In this document: positions 1 to 6,289 of the stretch, piece by piece
How the letters are laid out: each line of letters opens with the position of its first letter
Numbering within the stretch: position 1 is the stretch's first letter
Notes under the pieces: model-generated
Told to the model about the DNA's origin: nothing
Database searches by the model: none
What the model saw: only the letters and a program-made list of their open reading frames with translations
Translations under genes and position numbers: made by a program
Source of the DNA: JBBQZL01 sp038207745
GTDB taxonomy: Bacteria > Actinomycetota > Thermoleophilia > Solirubrobacterales > 70-9
Direction: 5' to 3'
NCBI GenBank assembly: GCA_038207745.1
Contig: JBBQZL010000079.1
Coordinates: 1-11,292 of the forward strand
Length of the DNA: 11,292 nucleotides

Positions 1-708
1 GCCGACGCCAGAACCCGGAGGAAGTGGCACATTGAGATTGAATCCCTCCCCGGCACCTCCGCCGGTCTCGTTGACATCGCCGGAACCAGGGGGGTAACAG
101 CCGTCCTGATGAAGGGAGATGGTGAGAACCGCGGGGTTGTCCCAGAACGCCTCCTCGGTCCCGTTGCCGTGGTGTGCATCCCAATCGATGATTGCGACCC
201 TTTCAGCGCCGAGCGCAGCCTGGGCATGGGCGGCAACCACCGCGACGTTGTTGAGGATGCAAAAGCCGAGCCCGCTGTCGCGCATCGCGTGGTGTCCCGG
301 CGGCCGGTTGAGAACGTAGGCGTTCCGTATCCGTCCCTCGAACACCGCTTCAATCGCGGCGAGGCCGCCGCCTGCAGACAGGGCCGCAATCTCATATCCG
401 CCGTGACCAAACGGAGTCTCGTCGCCGGCCATACCTCCCCGATCGGCGCTCTGCTTGGCAATCCGGTCTATGTAGGTGGGGTGGTGGACCCGCTCGATTT
501 CGTCCCTGGTCGCCTCCCGGGGCCGGATCGCAACCAGGTGTTCGAGCATTCCCGAAACCTCGATCAGATTTCTGATCCGGCGCTTTGACTCAGGATTTTC
601 GACATGCTCTCCCGGCTGGAGCATCCCGACTGGTTCGAGAAAGGCCGCTCCACTGCCCGTGTCGTGCCACATATAGCGCTCATGCCAGACCCATCCGGTG
701 CCGCTCAT
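1..708 (-). CDS. Class II histone deacetylase-like hydrolase (acetylpolyamine amidohydrolase superfamily), 3' part missing
   Basis: The first 236 codons of a Zn-dependent deacetylase; the frame is open to the window edge, so the C-terminal part is missing. Family members remove acetyl or other acyl groups from amines: acetylpolyamines, acetyl-lysine, or small amides in bacteria. Visible signatures are RPPGHHA (residues 135-141), with the paired active-site histidines H139 and H140, and IDWDAHHGNG (174-183), with zinc ligands D177 and H179. ISLHQDGCYPPGSG (197-210) is also typical of the family. The third zinc ligand and the catalytic Tyr should lie beyond the window. The N-terminus, rich in Trp and His (GWVWHERYMWHD), is characteristic of the bacterial class II subgroup. 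The ATG overlaps the stop of the nitrilase gene by 4 bp (ATGA), with GGTGAT six bases upstream, so translation is probably coupled. It is most likely cytoplasmic, as no signal peptide is seen. The family is secure but the substrate is unknown; operon context argues for a small acylated amine rather than a protein. Confidence 0.9.
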   Translation of the reverse strand, partial: MSGTGWVWHERYMWHDTGSGAAFLEPVGMLQPGEHVENPESKRRIRNLIEVSGMLEHLVAIRPREATRDEIERVHHPTYIDRIAKQSADRGGMAGDETPFGHGGYEIAALSAGGGLAAIEAVFEGRIRNAYVLNRPPGHHAMRDSGLGFCILNNVAVVAAHAQAALGAERVAIIDWDAHHGNGTEEAFWDNPAVLTISLHQDGCYPPGSGDVNETGGGAGEGFNLNVPLPPGSGVG

Positions 709-1628
709 CTGCGATCACCGGAATCGGGTTTCTGCGACGGGAGCTCGTCGCCAACGGGGGGCGGATCCGCGTAGTTGTAGAGGCCGTCGCGGGGAGCGGA
801 GATCTCGCCGTAGAGGTTCGGTCGTCGCCCGCGCAGAAGCCCCGGTAGGGAACTGAATTGCTTGGGCTCTGCCATCGAGTCATCAGCGGACCGCAGCCAG
901 CGAGAGCGAGCCAGATCCAGGTCAGCGGCAATCACGCCGGGTGAGGCCGAGGCGGCGAGGACCGCCTCTGGACCCGCGATCAGGGCCGCACCCTGCTCAT
1001 CCCCGAAGAGCTGCTGGGTGAGGGCGACAAAAGATTGATTCTCGATCGCCCGGGCACGGGCGATCAACTGCCAGTTCGGGGCAACCCGGTGGAAGCTGCC
1101 ACCCGCCGGAGCAAGCAGGACCTCGGCGCCGCGAAGCGTCAGCACCCTTGCAACCTCTGGCAGCCAGAGTTCGGAACAGATCAGCACGCCGACACAGATG
1201 CCATTCACCTCAGCTGTCCCGAAGTCGTCGCCCGGCTTGAGATGGGTGCCCGAAAGGACGGGGTGTACGTCCCCGGTCGCCGGATGCGCTCGCTCGTACC
1301 TCATCAGACGCCGGCCATCGGAGCCGGTCACATACGCGACCTTGTACCAACCGCCGTCATCGCCTGCCTCGATCCGGCTCCAGCAGATCGCCAGCTCGTT
1401 GCGCCTTGCCGAATCAGCGATCGATGCTTCTGCGTCGTACGTGGCCTCCTTTCGGAGCGGTCCGGGATATCCCTCAGGGAAGACCAGCAGCTCGGCATCG
1501 AGAGAAGCTGCTTCGTCCGCAAGTGACACGGCCTGCCCGACCCGATCCTCCTCGGGTGCCAAGGGGTCAATCTGAGGCTGGGCAACTGCGAGACGCAGGG
1601 TTTCAGGTGAACCGTTCAATTTCTTCAA
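705..1628 (-). CDS. Carbon-nitrogen hydrolase (nitrilase superfamily), TTG start, atypical active site
   Basis: A 307-residue cytoplasmic amidase-like protein, close to the usual length of single-domain members, which hydrolyse amides, carbamoyl compounds or nitriles. The fold begins at RLAVAQPQID (12-21). The catalytic Glu is E52 in LLVFPEGYPG and the nucleophile is C151 in GVLICSELWLPE. The segment that normally carries the catalytic Lys (K-x-H-L/P) reads YERAHP here, placing Arg (R113) where Lys is expected. TTG at 1628 is chosen because GAGG lies 8 bases before it and the permease stop is 10 bp upstream. The open frame extends to a TTG at 1709, which would overlap the permease gene by about 70 bp and lacks a clear Shine-Dalgarno. 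The gene is followed by the deacetylase with a 4-bp overlap. A role in releasing ammonia or carbamate from an imported compound fits the operon, but this is inference. N-carbamoylputrescine or beta-ureidopropionate amidase activity cannot be separated from other options. Confidence 0.85.
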   Translation of the reverse strand: MKKLNGSPETLRLAVAQPQIDPLAPEEDRVGQAVSLADEAASLDAELLVFPEGYPGPLRKEATYDAEASIADSARRNELAICWSRIEAGDDGGWYKVAYVTGSDGRRLMRYERAHPATGDVHPVLSGTHLKPGDDFGTAEVNGICVGVLICSELWLPEVARVLTLRGAEVLLAPAGGSFHRVAPNWQLIARARAIENQSFVALTQQLFGDEQGAALIAGPEAVLAASASPGVIAADLDLARSRWLRSADDSMAEPKQFSSLPGLLRGRRPNLYGEISAPRDGLYNYADPPPVGDELPSQKPDSGDRR

Positions 1629-1634
1629 GTCAAC

Positions 1635-1640
1635 TTCCTC
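1635..1640 (-). promoter_or_regulatory. Ribosome binding site deciding the TTG start of the nitrilase-like gene
   Basis: GAGGAA on the minus strand lies 8 bases before TTG at 1628 and overlaps the TGA of the preceding permease. It favours this start over the more upstream TTG (1709) or GTG (1658), neither of which has a purine-rich stretch at the right distance. Confidence 0.6.
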
Positions 1641-2571
1641 ATCCTCGTGAATACTCACGGCCGAGTGATTTGGGCGGTCTGGTCCTTCCGACAAGCCCCG
1701 CGTAGACAAAGAGTGTGACCAGATAGGGCAGGGCCAGCATCAACTCCGGCGGGACGTTTATGTCGGTTACCTGCACCCGGAGAGCGAGGGCCTCGAAGAG
1801 GCCGAACAGAACCGCGGCGGCGATCGCGCGGATCGGAGACCATCTGGCGATGATCACAACCGCCAGGGCGATGAACCCGCGCCCGCCGCTCATGTTGTCG
1901 CTGAATGTGAAGAGCTGGCCCAGCGAGAGAAAGACGCCGCCGAGACCGGCGAGAGCTCCGCAGATCATCATCGACTGCCATCTGATTCTGAAGACCGGGA
2001 TGCCGAGGCTGTCCGCCGAGCGGGGATCCTCCCCGCAGGCCCGGAGACGCAACCCCCACGGCTTCTTGAACAAGAGCCACCATGAAACCGCAGCAAGCGC
2101 GATGGCCAGGTATACAAGGACGCTCTGCTCGAAGATCACCGGGCCAAAGAACGGGATCTCGGAAAACCCGGGCATTGTGATCGAGTCGAATCCATTCACG
2201 CTTGGAACATCGCCCCCCTCCCAGATCGTCCGGGCCAGATACGAAGTGATTCCGAGTACGGCAATATTCAGCGCGATGCCACTGACAATCTGGTCACCGG
2301 CCAGATTGATTGCCACCAGAGCCTGGATCGCAGCGACCAGCATCCCCGCGAAGATTCCAATCGCCGCGCCCAGCCATGGGTCGCCGGTGTAGTGCGAGCC
2401 GACCACCCCGGCAAAGGCGCCCATCAGCATCATCCCCTCGAGGCCGACGTTGACCAGGCCTGCACGCTCGGCGAAGGTCTCGCCGAGCGCCGCGAAGAAG
2501 ATCGGCAGGGCGAGACGGACTGCGGTGGCGTAAAGCGCTGTGGAGGCGAATATGTCGAGCAGTTCACTCAT
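1639..2571 (-). CDS. ABC transporter permease, second subunit of the BMP/nucleoside-type importer (NupQ/YufQ-like)
   Basis: A 310-residue integral membrane protein of the branched-chain/monosaccharide permease type (BPD_transp_2). Family signatures are GLVNVGLEGMMLMG (38-51), GDQIVSGIALN (92-102) and GGRGFIALAVVI (229-240), together with many hydrophobic segments spread over the whole length. It should form the membrane channel as a heterodimer with the permease encoded just upstream. ATG at 2571 is preferred because GAGGG precedes it by 6 bases; the in-frame TTG at 2577 directly abuts that Shine-Dalgarno. The gap to the preceding permease gene is 9 bp. No truncation or frameshift is seen. 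The family assignment is firm. The transported solute depends on the binding protein and is not known. Confidence 0.93.
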   Translation of the reverse strand: MSELLDIFASTALYATAVRLALPIFFAALGETFAERAGLVNVGLEGMMLMGAFAGVVGSHYTGDPWLGAAIGIFAGMLVAAIQALVAINLAGDQIVSGIALNIAVLGITSYLARTIWEGGDVPSVNGFDSITMPGFSEIPFFGPVIFEQSVLVYLAIALAAVSWWLLFKKPWGLRLRACGEDPRSADSLGIPVFRIRWQSMMICGALAGLGGVFLSLGQLFTFSDNMSGGRGFIALAVVIIARWSPIRAIAAAVLFGLFEALALRVQVTDINVPPELMLALPYLVTLFVYAGLVGRTRPPKSLGREYSRG

Positions 2572-2580
2572 TCGCAACCC

Positions 2581-3678
2581 TCATACGGTTGCCTTTCCCC
2601 GTCTCGGGCGGCTTCCAGCCAGACTGGCGCGCGCGCTTTCGGCCAACCTGACAAAGAAGTCGGTATTGGAGATGATCAGAAAGAGCACAAACAGACCCAG
2701 CAGCATCTGCGCGACCGAGTTCGGTACCCCGGCCGTCCCCTGGGCACCGCTGATCCCGTTGGTCAGAAACCCGACAAAGAGCCCAGCCAGCAAGGTTCCG
2801 ATCGGCGAACCGCGACCGATCAACGCGGTCATCACGCCAATGAATCCCCATCCGGGGCTGAAGAAGTCGCTCAGCCGACCATCGCCACCACCGAGTAGAG
2901 CCACGGCTCCGGCGAGCCCACTCATCGCCCCGGCAATCAGCATCACGCCGAAGCCGACCATCTCAACACGAAATCCTGCAAACCTGCCGGCCGCCTCACC
3001 GCTGCCGAGCGACTTGATGCCGATACCGGTCTTGGTCCTCTCGAGCAGGACCCAGGCCACCGCAGAAGCGATCACCGCAATCAGAAACCCGGTCGGGATC
3101 AGATCGCCGACGATCGGAAGCTGAGACCTTCCCGGAATCTCCGCGGTGTATGGATACCCGGCGCTATTTGGATCCTGGATCGGACCGCGAACCAGATAGC
3201 TGACGATCCAGAACGCGATGAAATTGAGCATGATCGTCGTGATGATCTCGGATAGCCCGAGCCGGGACCGAAGCGCACCTGCGACCCCGCCCCAAAGTGC
3301 ACCGCCGATGATTCCGGCAATCAGGGTCAGGCAGATCAGGAGCGGGCCGGGCAGGCCGGAGAATCCGAGCGCAACCCCGATCGCCGCCAGCGCTCCCATG
3401 TAGATCTGGCCTTCCCCGCCAAGATTGAAGATGCCGGCTCGGAAGGCGACGGCGACGCCGAGACCGACCAGGGTGATCGGAACTGCCTCGATCAGAGAGT
3501 TCTTGATCGCAAACGGCGACCCCAGGGATTGACGGAGAATCTCTTCGTATACGAGTTGCAGGTCAAATCCGCCCGCCGCGAGCAGAATGCTGCTCACGGC
3601 AATCGCCGCTACAACCGAAACGCCCATGCGGAGCGTCATCATCATCGCCTGCCGGTCAGGCTGGAGCGCGGCGATCAT
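2581..3678 (-). CDS. ABC transporter permease, first subunit of the BMP/nucleoside-type importer (NupP/YufP-like)
   Basis: A 365-residue inner-membrane permease. Diagnostic motifs are FNLGGEGQIYMG (84-95), GLSEIITTIMLN (141-152) and GWGFIGVMTALIGRGSP (276-292), the last being the usual partner motif of this class. A cytoplasmic N-terminal tail of about 15 residues precedes the first membrane segment, and a basic tail (SRPRRGK) ends the protein, consistent with both ends facing the cytoplasm. The ATG overlaps the stop of the ATPase gene by 4 bp (ATGA), which implies coupled translation. GGAG and AGG stretches lie within 12 bases upstream. It pairs with the smaller permease at 1639-2571; the two-permease, one-double-ATPase arrangement is standard for BMP-type importers. 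Confidence 0.93.
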   Translation of the reverse strand: MIAALQPDRQAMMMTLRMGVSVVAAIAVSSILLAAGGFDLQLVYEEILRQSLGSPFAIKNSLIEAVPITLVGLGVAVAFRAGIFNLGGEGQIYMGALAAIGVALGFSGLPGPLLICLTLIAGIIGGALWGGVAGALRSRLGLSEIITTIMLNFIAFWIVSYLVRGPIQDPNSAGYPYTAEIPGRSQLPIVGDLIPTGFLIAVIASAVAWVLLERTKTGIGIKSLGSGEAAGRFAGFRVEMVGFGVMLIAGAMSGLAGAVALLGGGDGRLSDFFSPGWGFIGVMTALIGRGSPIGTLLAGLFVGFLTNGISGAQGTAGVPNSVAQMLLGLFVLFLIISNTDFFVRLAESARASLAGSRPRRGKATV

Positions 3679-5198
3679 CTGACCTGCTCCGATACCGCGG
3701 AACCGGGTTCGTCACTGCCGATCCCAGCCATCATCATGCCGACCCGGCCCCGGTCAACCATCTCGGCGGGAATCGGTCCGGCAAGCCGGCCTCGATAGAG
3801 AACGCCGATCCGGTCTGAGATTGCGATCACCTCATCGAGGTCGGTGGAGATGACCAGGATCGCCACTCCCTCGCCTCGCATGCGAATCAGGCGATCGTGG
3901 ATTTCGCGCTGGGCGCGCAGGTCCAGTCCACGGGTTGGATTGACTGCCACAACAACGCCGGGATTGGACCAGAGCTCACGCGCGATCACGACCTTCTGCT
4001 GATTGCCGCCGGAGAGTTCTTCCGCGCGCGCGATCGGATCAGGCGGCCTGACGCCAAACTCCTCAAGCATCCTGCGAGTCCAATCGATCGTATGGCGCTT
4101 GCGGATCAATCTTCCCGTCTTCGGCGCCTGCGGTCCGGTGAGCATGTTCTCCCAGATCGGAGCGTTGAGCGTCAGGCCCTGATGGCGGCGGTCTTCAGGG
4201 ATGCGGCCGATCTGGATATCTTCAGAACCCCACCTGCCGAGCGGCGGCAGGGTCATTCCATCGAGCTGGATATCGCCGGAACTTGGCTGACCAAGTCCAA
4301 AGGTAAGCTCCGAGAGCTGGCGCTGGCCGTTCCCCTCAACCCCGGCAATACCGACGATCTCGCCTTCGCTGATTTCGAGACTGACGTTGTCGAGCTGAGT
4401 GGTGGACGAGGAATCTCCGGTCGAGCAACCTCGAAGCGAGAGCCGGGGGCGCCCGGGTTTCGTTCGCGCCCTGTTGGAGGCGTACGGGACGGACTCTCCG
4501 ACCATCGCCTTCGCGAGATCCTCGGCGGTCATCTCGGACGTGCGGTAAACGCCGACGAGCCTCCCGTGCCGTAGAACCGTGGTCCGTGTGGCGATCCGGC
4601 ACGCCTCGGGAAGCTTGTGTGTGATGAAGATGACGCTGTGACCGCCGTCGATCAGGCGTTCCATCTCCGCAAACAGGCGTTGCACCTCGTCTGGTGTGAG
4701 GACGGCAGTCGGCTCGTCGAGAATCAGCACCTTCACGCCGCGCGCAAGGCAGCGGATGATCTCGATCCGCTGACGCTGCGACATTGGCAAGTCCTCGACG
4801 ATCGCAGCGGGGTCGACATCGAGGGCGATGCGCTCCTCCACCTCGGAGATCGCCTCGCGAAGTCCAAGTTCGGTGCCATCTCCGACTCCGCCGAGGAAGA
4901 GATTCTCGACAACTGAAAGCCGGTCGACAAGCAATGGATGCTGATGCACCATCCCGATACCTGCGTCGATTGCGTCGCCCGGACCGCCAAGCGAGACCGA
5001 GGAACCAGAGACCTCGATCTCGCCCGCGTCCGGCAAAGCGAGGCCATAGAGAATGTTCATCAGGGTCGTCTTGCCCGCACCGTTTTCACCGAGCAGCGCA
5101 TGGACTTCGCCGGCTTCAACTTTGAAATCGACGTTGTCGCATGCGGTCAAGTCACCAAAGTGCTTGACGATGCCGCTCATTCGAACAAGTGCGGGCAA
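3675..5198 (-). CDS. Double ATP-binding ABC subunit of the BMP/nucleoside-type importer (NupO/YufO-like)
   Basis: A 507-residue protein with two fused nucleotide-binding domains that powers the importer at the inner face of the membrane. Domain 1 (about 1-240) has Walker A GENGAGKTT (37-45), Q-loop Q86, the signature region LPMSQRQR (137-144), Walker B LILDEPTA (158-165) and switch H194. Domain 2 (about 250-495) has a Walker A without the Lys (GVEGNGQRQ, 286-294), a canonical signature LSGGNQQK (395-402), Walker B with NPTRGLD (420-426), and Asp (D453) at the switch-His position. Such an asymmetric pair, with one site competent and one degenerate, is normal for the RbsA/MglA/NupO group, so this is not decay. 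TTG at 5198 is chosen because AGGA stands 6 bases upstream. ATG at 5180 lacks a Shine-Dalgarno and would trim the first six residues. The gap after the binding-protein gene is 59 bp. Confidence 0.93.
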   Translation of the reverse strand: MPALVRMSGIVKHFGDLTACDNVDFKVEAGEVHALLGENGAGKTTLMNILYGLALPDAGEIEVSGSSVSLGGPGDAIDAGIGMVHQHPLLVDRLSVVENLFLGGVGDGTELGLREAISEVEERIALDVDPAAIVEDLPMSQRQRIEIIRCLARGVKVLILDEPTAVLTPDEVQRLFAEMERLIDGGHSVIFITHKLPEACRIATRTTVLRHGRLVGVYRTSEMTAEDLAKAMVGESVPYASNRARTKPGRPRLSLRGCSTGDSSSTTQLDNVSLEISEGEIVGIAGVEGNGQRQLSELTFGLGQPSSGDIQLDGMTLPPLGRWGSEDIQIGRIPEDRRHQGLTLNAPIWENMLTGPQAPKTGRLIRKRHTIDWTRRMLEEFGVRPPDPIARAEELSGGNQQKVVIARELWSNPGVVVAVNPTRGLDLRAQREIHDRLIRMRGEGVAILVISTDLDEVIAISDRIGVLYRGRLAGPIPAEMVDRGRVGMMMAGIGSDEPGSAVSEQVR

Positions 5199-5204
5199 GC
5201 CTCT

Positions 5205-5208
5205 TCCT
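5205..5208 (-). promoter_or_regulatory. Ribosome binding site deciding the TTG start of the ATPase gene
   Basis: AGGA on the minus strand lies 6 bases before TTG at 5198. The alternative ATG at 5180 is preceded by pyrimidine-rich coding sequence with no such element. Confidence 0.55.
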
Positions 5209-5233
5209 ATCCCCTTATGGATTCTCAGGCTTC

Positions 5234-5251
5234 GCTGAACTCGGCTGAACT
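5234..5251. repeat. Two direct copies of GCTGAACT at a 10-bp period in the binding protein-ATPase gap
   Basis: Plus-strand GCTGAACT occurs at 5234-5241 and again at 5244-5251, one helical turn apart, within the 59-bp gap between the lipoprotein and ATPase genes. On the transcript strand the copies are followed by a weak, bulged hairpin (TCAGC..GCCTGA). No T-tract follows, so it is not a terminator. The repeat contains TGAAC, a piece of the operator half-site found elsewhere in the window. It may be chance. Confidence 0.4.
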
Positions 5252-5257
5252 ACCTGG

Positions 5258-6289
5258 TCAGCCGGACTTCGGACCGGAGCCGGGGATGCCGCCACCGACA
5301 GAGGGAACATCAGCCTGGCCATCCAGCACCTGCTGTTTGGCCGTGTCGACCGCATCCTGCGTCGCTGTCGGCTGGTCGTAGACTGGGCTGAGACCGACAA
5401 CGCCGCTGCGGAGTCCATCAACCACAACTGTCCCGCCCTCGAACTTGTCATCAATGATCGACTGGCAGGCCTGACCGATCATCTTCGCCTGATCGACGAT
5501 CTGGCTGGAGATCACCGTGTCCGGCGCGAGCTCGTTCTGATCGACTCCCCATCCGATCGCGTAGATCCCTTCTTCCTTCGCGCCCTCGATGACTCCGACA
5601 CCCGCGGCATCAGCGATGTGGTAGATCACGTCGATACCCGATGCGGCCTGGCTTCTCGCTGCTTCCTTTCCCTTGGCCACATCGTCGAAGGTCCCCAGGT
5701 AGACCACTTTGAGAGTGGCATCCGGGTTGATCGACTGCGCACCAGCCTCAAACGCCTTCATCTGAGCGGCGAGAACCGGGAACTCAAACCCGGCAATTGC
5801 TCCGAGCTTGCCGGACTTTGATGCCTTTCCTGCCGACACTCCGGCGAGATACGCTCCCTGGGTGGAGTTGGGCATCACGCTCTGGACATTGGCGTCAGCC
5901 GGTGCCAGAGGATTTGACGTGATAAGGAACTTGACGTCGGGATAGTCCGGAGCGACCTTGGCGGCGATCTCGCCAAATTCGAATCCGTGGCCGATCACGA
6001 CATCATTGCTCTGGGCCAGCGTTTCGAACGTCTTGACGTAGTCAGGGACAGGCACCTTCTCCTGGTAGGAGATCTGAGCCCCTTCGGATTCACACGCCTT
6101 CAGACCTTCGTATCCGGTCTGATTGAACCCCTGATCATTGATCGGACCCGGAAGCACCATCGCAACCTTGACACCCGCGTCAGCGCTTGTCGCATCACTG
6201 CCGCTGTTGTTGTCCGCCCCACATGCCGCGACCCCGATCGCAAGCACTCCACATACCGCCAATGTTGCTGGAAACTTACTTCTCAACAT
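5258..6289 (-). CDS. BMP-family solute-binding lipoprotein of the ABC importer
   Basis: A 343-residue extracytoplasmic binding protein. The N-terminus has a lipoprotein signal peptide: RSK, then a hydrophobic stretch (8-20), then lipobox VAAC with C23 as the lipidated residue, followed by a Gly/Ser/Asp-rich linker to about residue 40. The mature part has the BMP/PnrA layout: KVAMVLPGPINDQGFNQ (41-57), VVIGHGFEFG (97-106), SVMPNSTQGAYLAG (137-150), KLGAIAGFEFP (161-171) and GIDVIYHIADAAG (218-230). Relatives bind purine nucleosides (PnrA/TmpC), and some spirochaete members bind riboflavin. The lysine common in the late family motif S-x-x-K appears to be Val here (SSQIVDQ, 261-267), so the ligand may differ. 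Its Shine-Dalgarno is the strongest in the window, consistent with a binding protein made in excess. The start overlaps the amidohydrolase gene by 14 bp. The C-terminus ends in a Gly/Pro-rich tail. Confidence 0.93.
   Translation of the reverse strand: MLRSKFPATLAVCGVLAIGVAACGADNNSGSDATSADAGVKVAMVLPGPINDQGFNQTGYEGLKACESEGAQISYQEKVPVPDYVKTFETLAQSNDVVIGHGFEFGEIAAKVAPDYPDVKFLITSNPLAPADANVQSVMPNSTQGAYLAGVSAGKASKSGKLGAIAGFEFPVLAAQMKAFEAGAQSINPDATLKVVYLGTFDDVAKGKEAARSQAASGIDVIYHIADAAGVGVIEGAKEEGIYAIGWGVDQNELAPDTVISSQIVDQAKMIGQACQSIIDDKFEGGTVVVDGLRSGVVGLSPVYDQPTATQDAVDTAKQQVLDGQADVPSVGGGIPGSGPKSG

Noticed and set aside
109..588. Open frames of over 150 codons on the plus strand opposite the deacetylase
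   Set aside because: The minus-strand frame carries clear HDAC catalytic motifs. The plus-strand product has no family features, and long antisense frames are common in high-GC coding DNA.
1629..1709. N-terminal extension of the nitrilase-like protein to TTG 1709
   Set aside because: It would overlap the permease gene by about 70 bp, has no Shine-Dalgarno, and the extra residues are not nitrilase-like.
3960..4335. Degenerate second Walker A and missing switch His in the ATPase as signs of a pseudogene
   Set aside because: This asymmetry is standard for the second domain of RbsA/MglA/NupO-type double ATPases, and the reading frame is intact.
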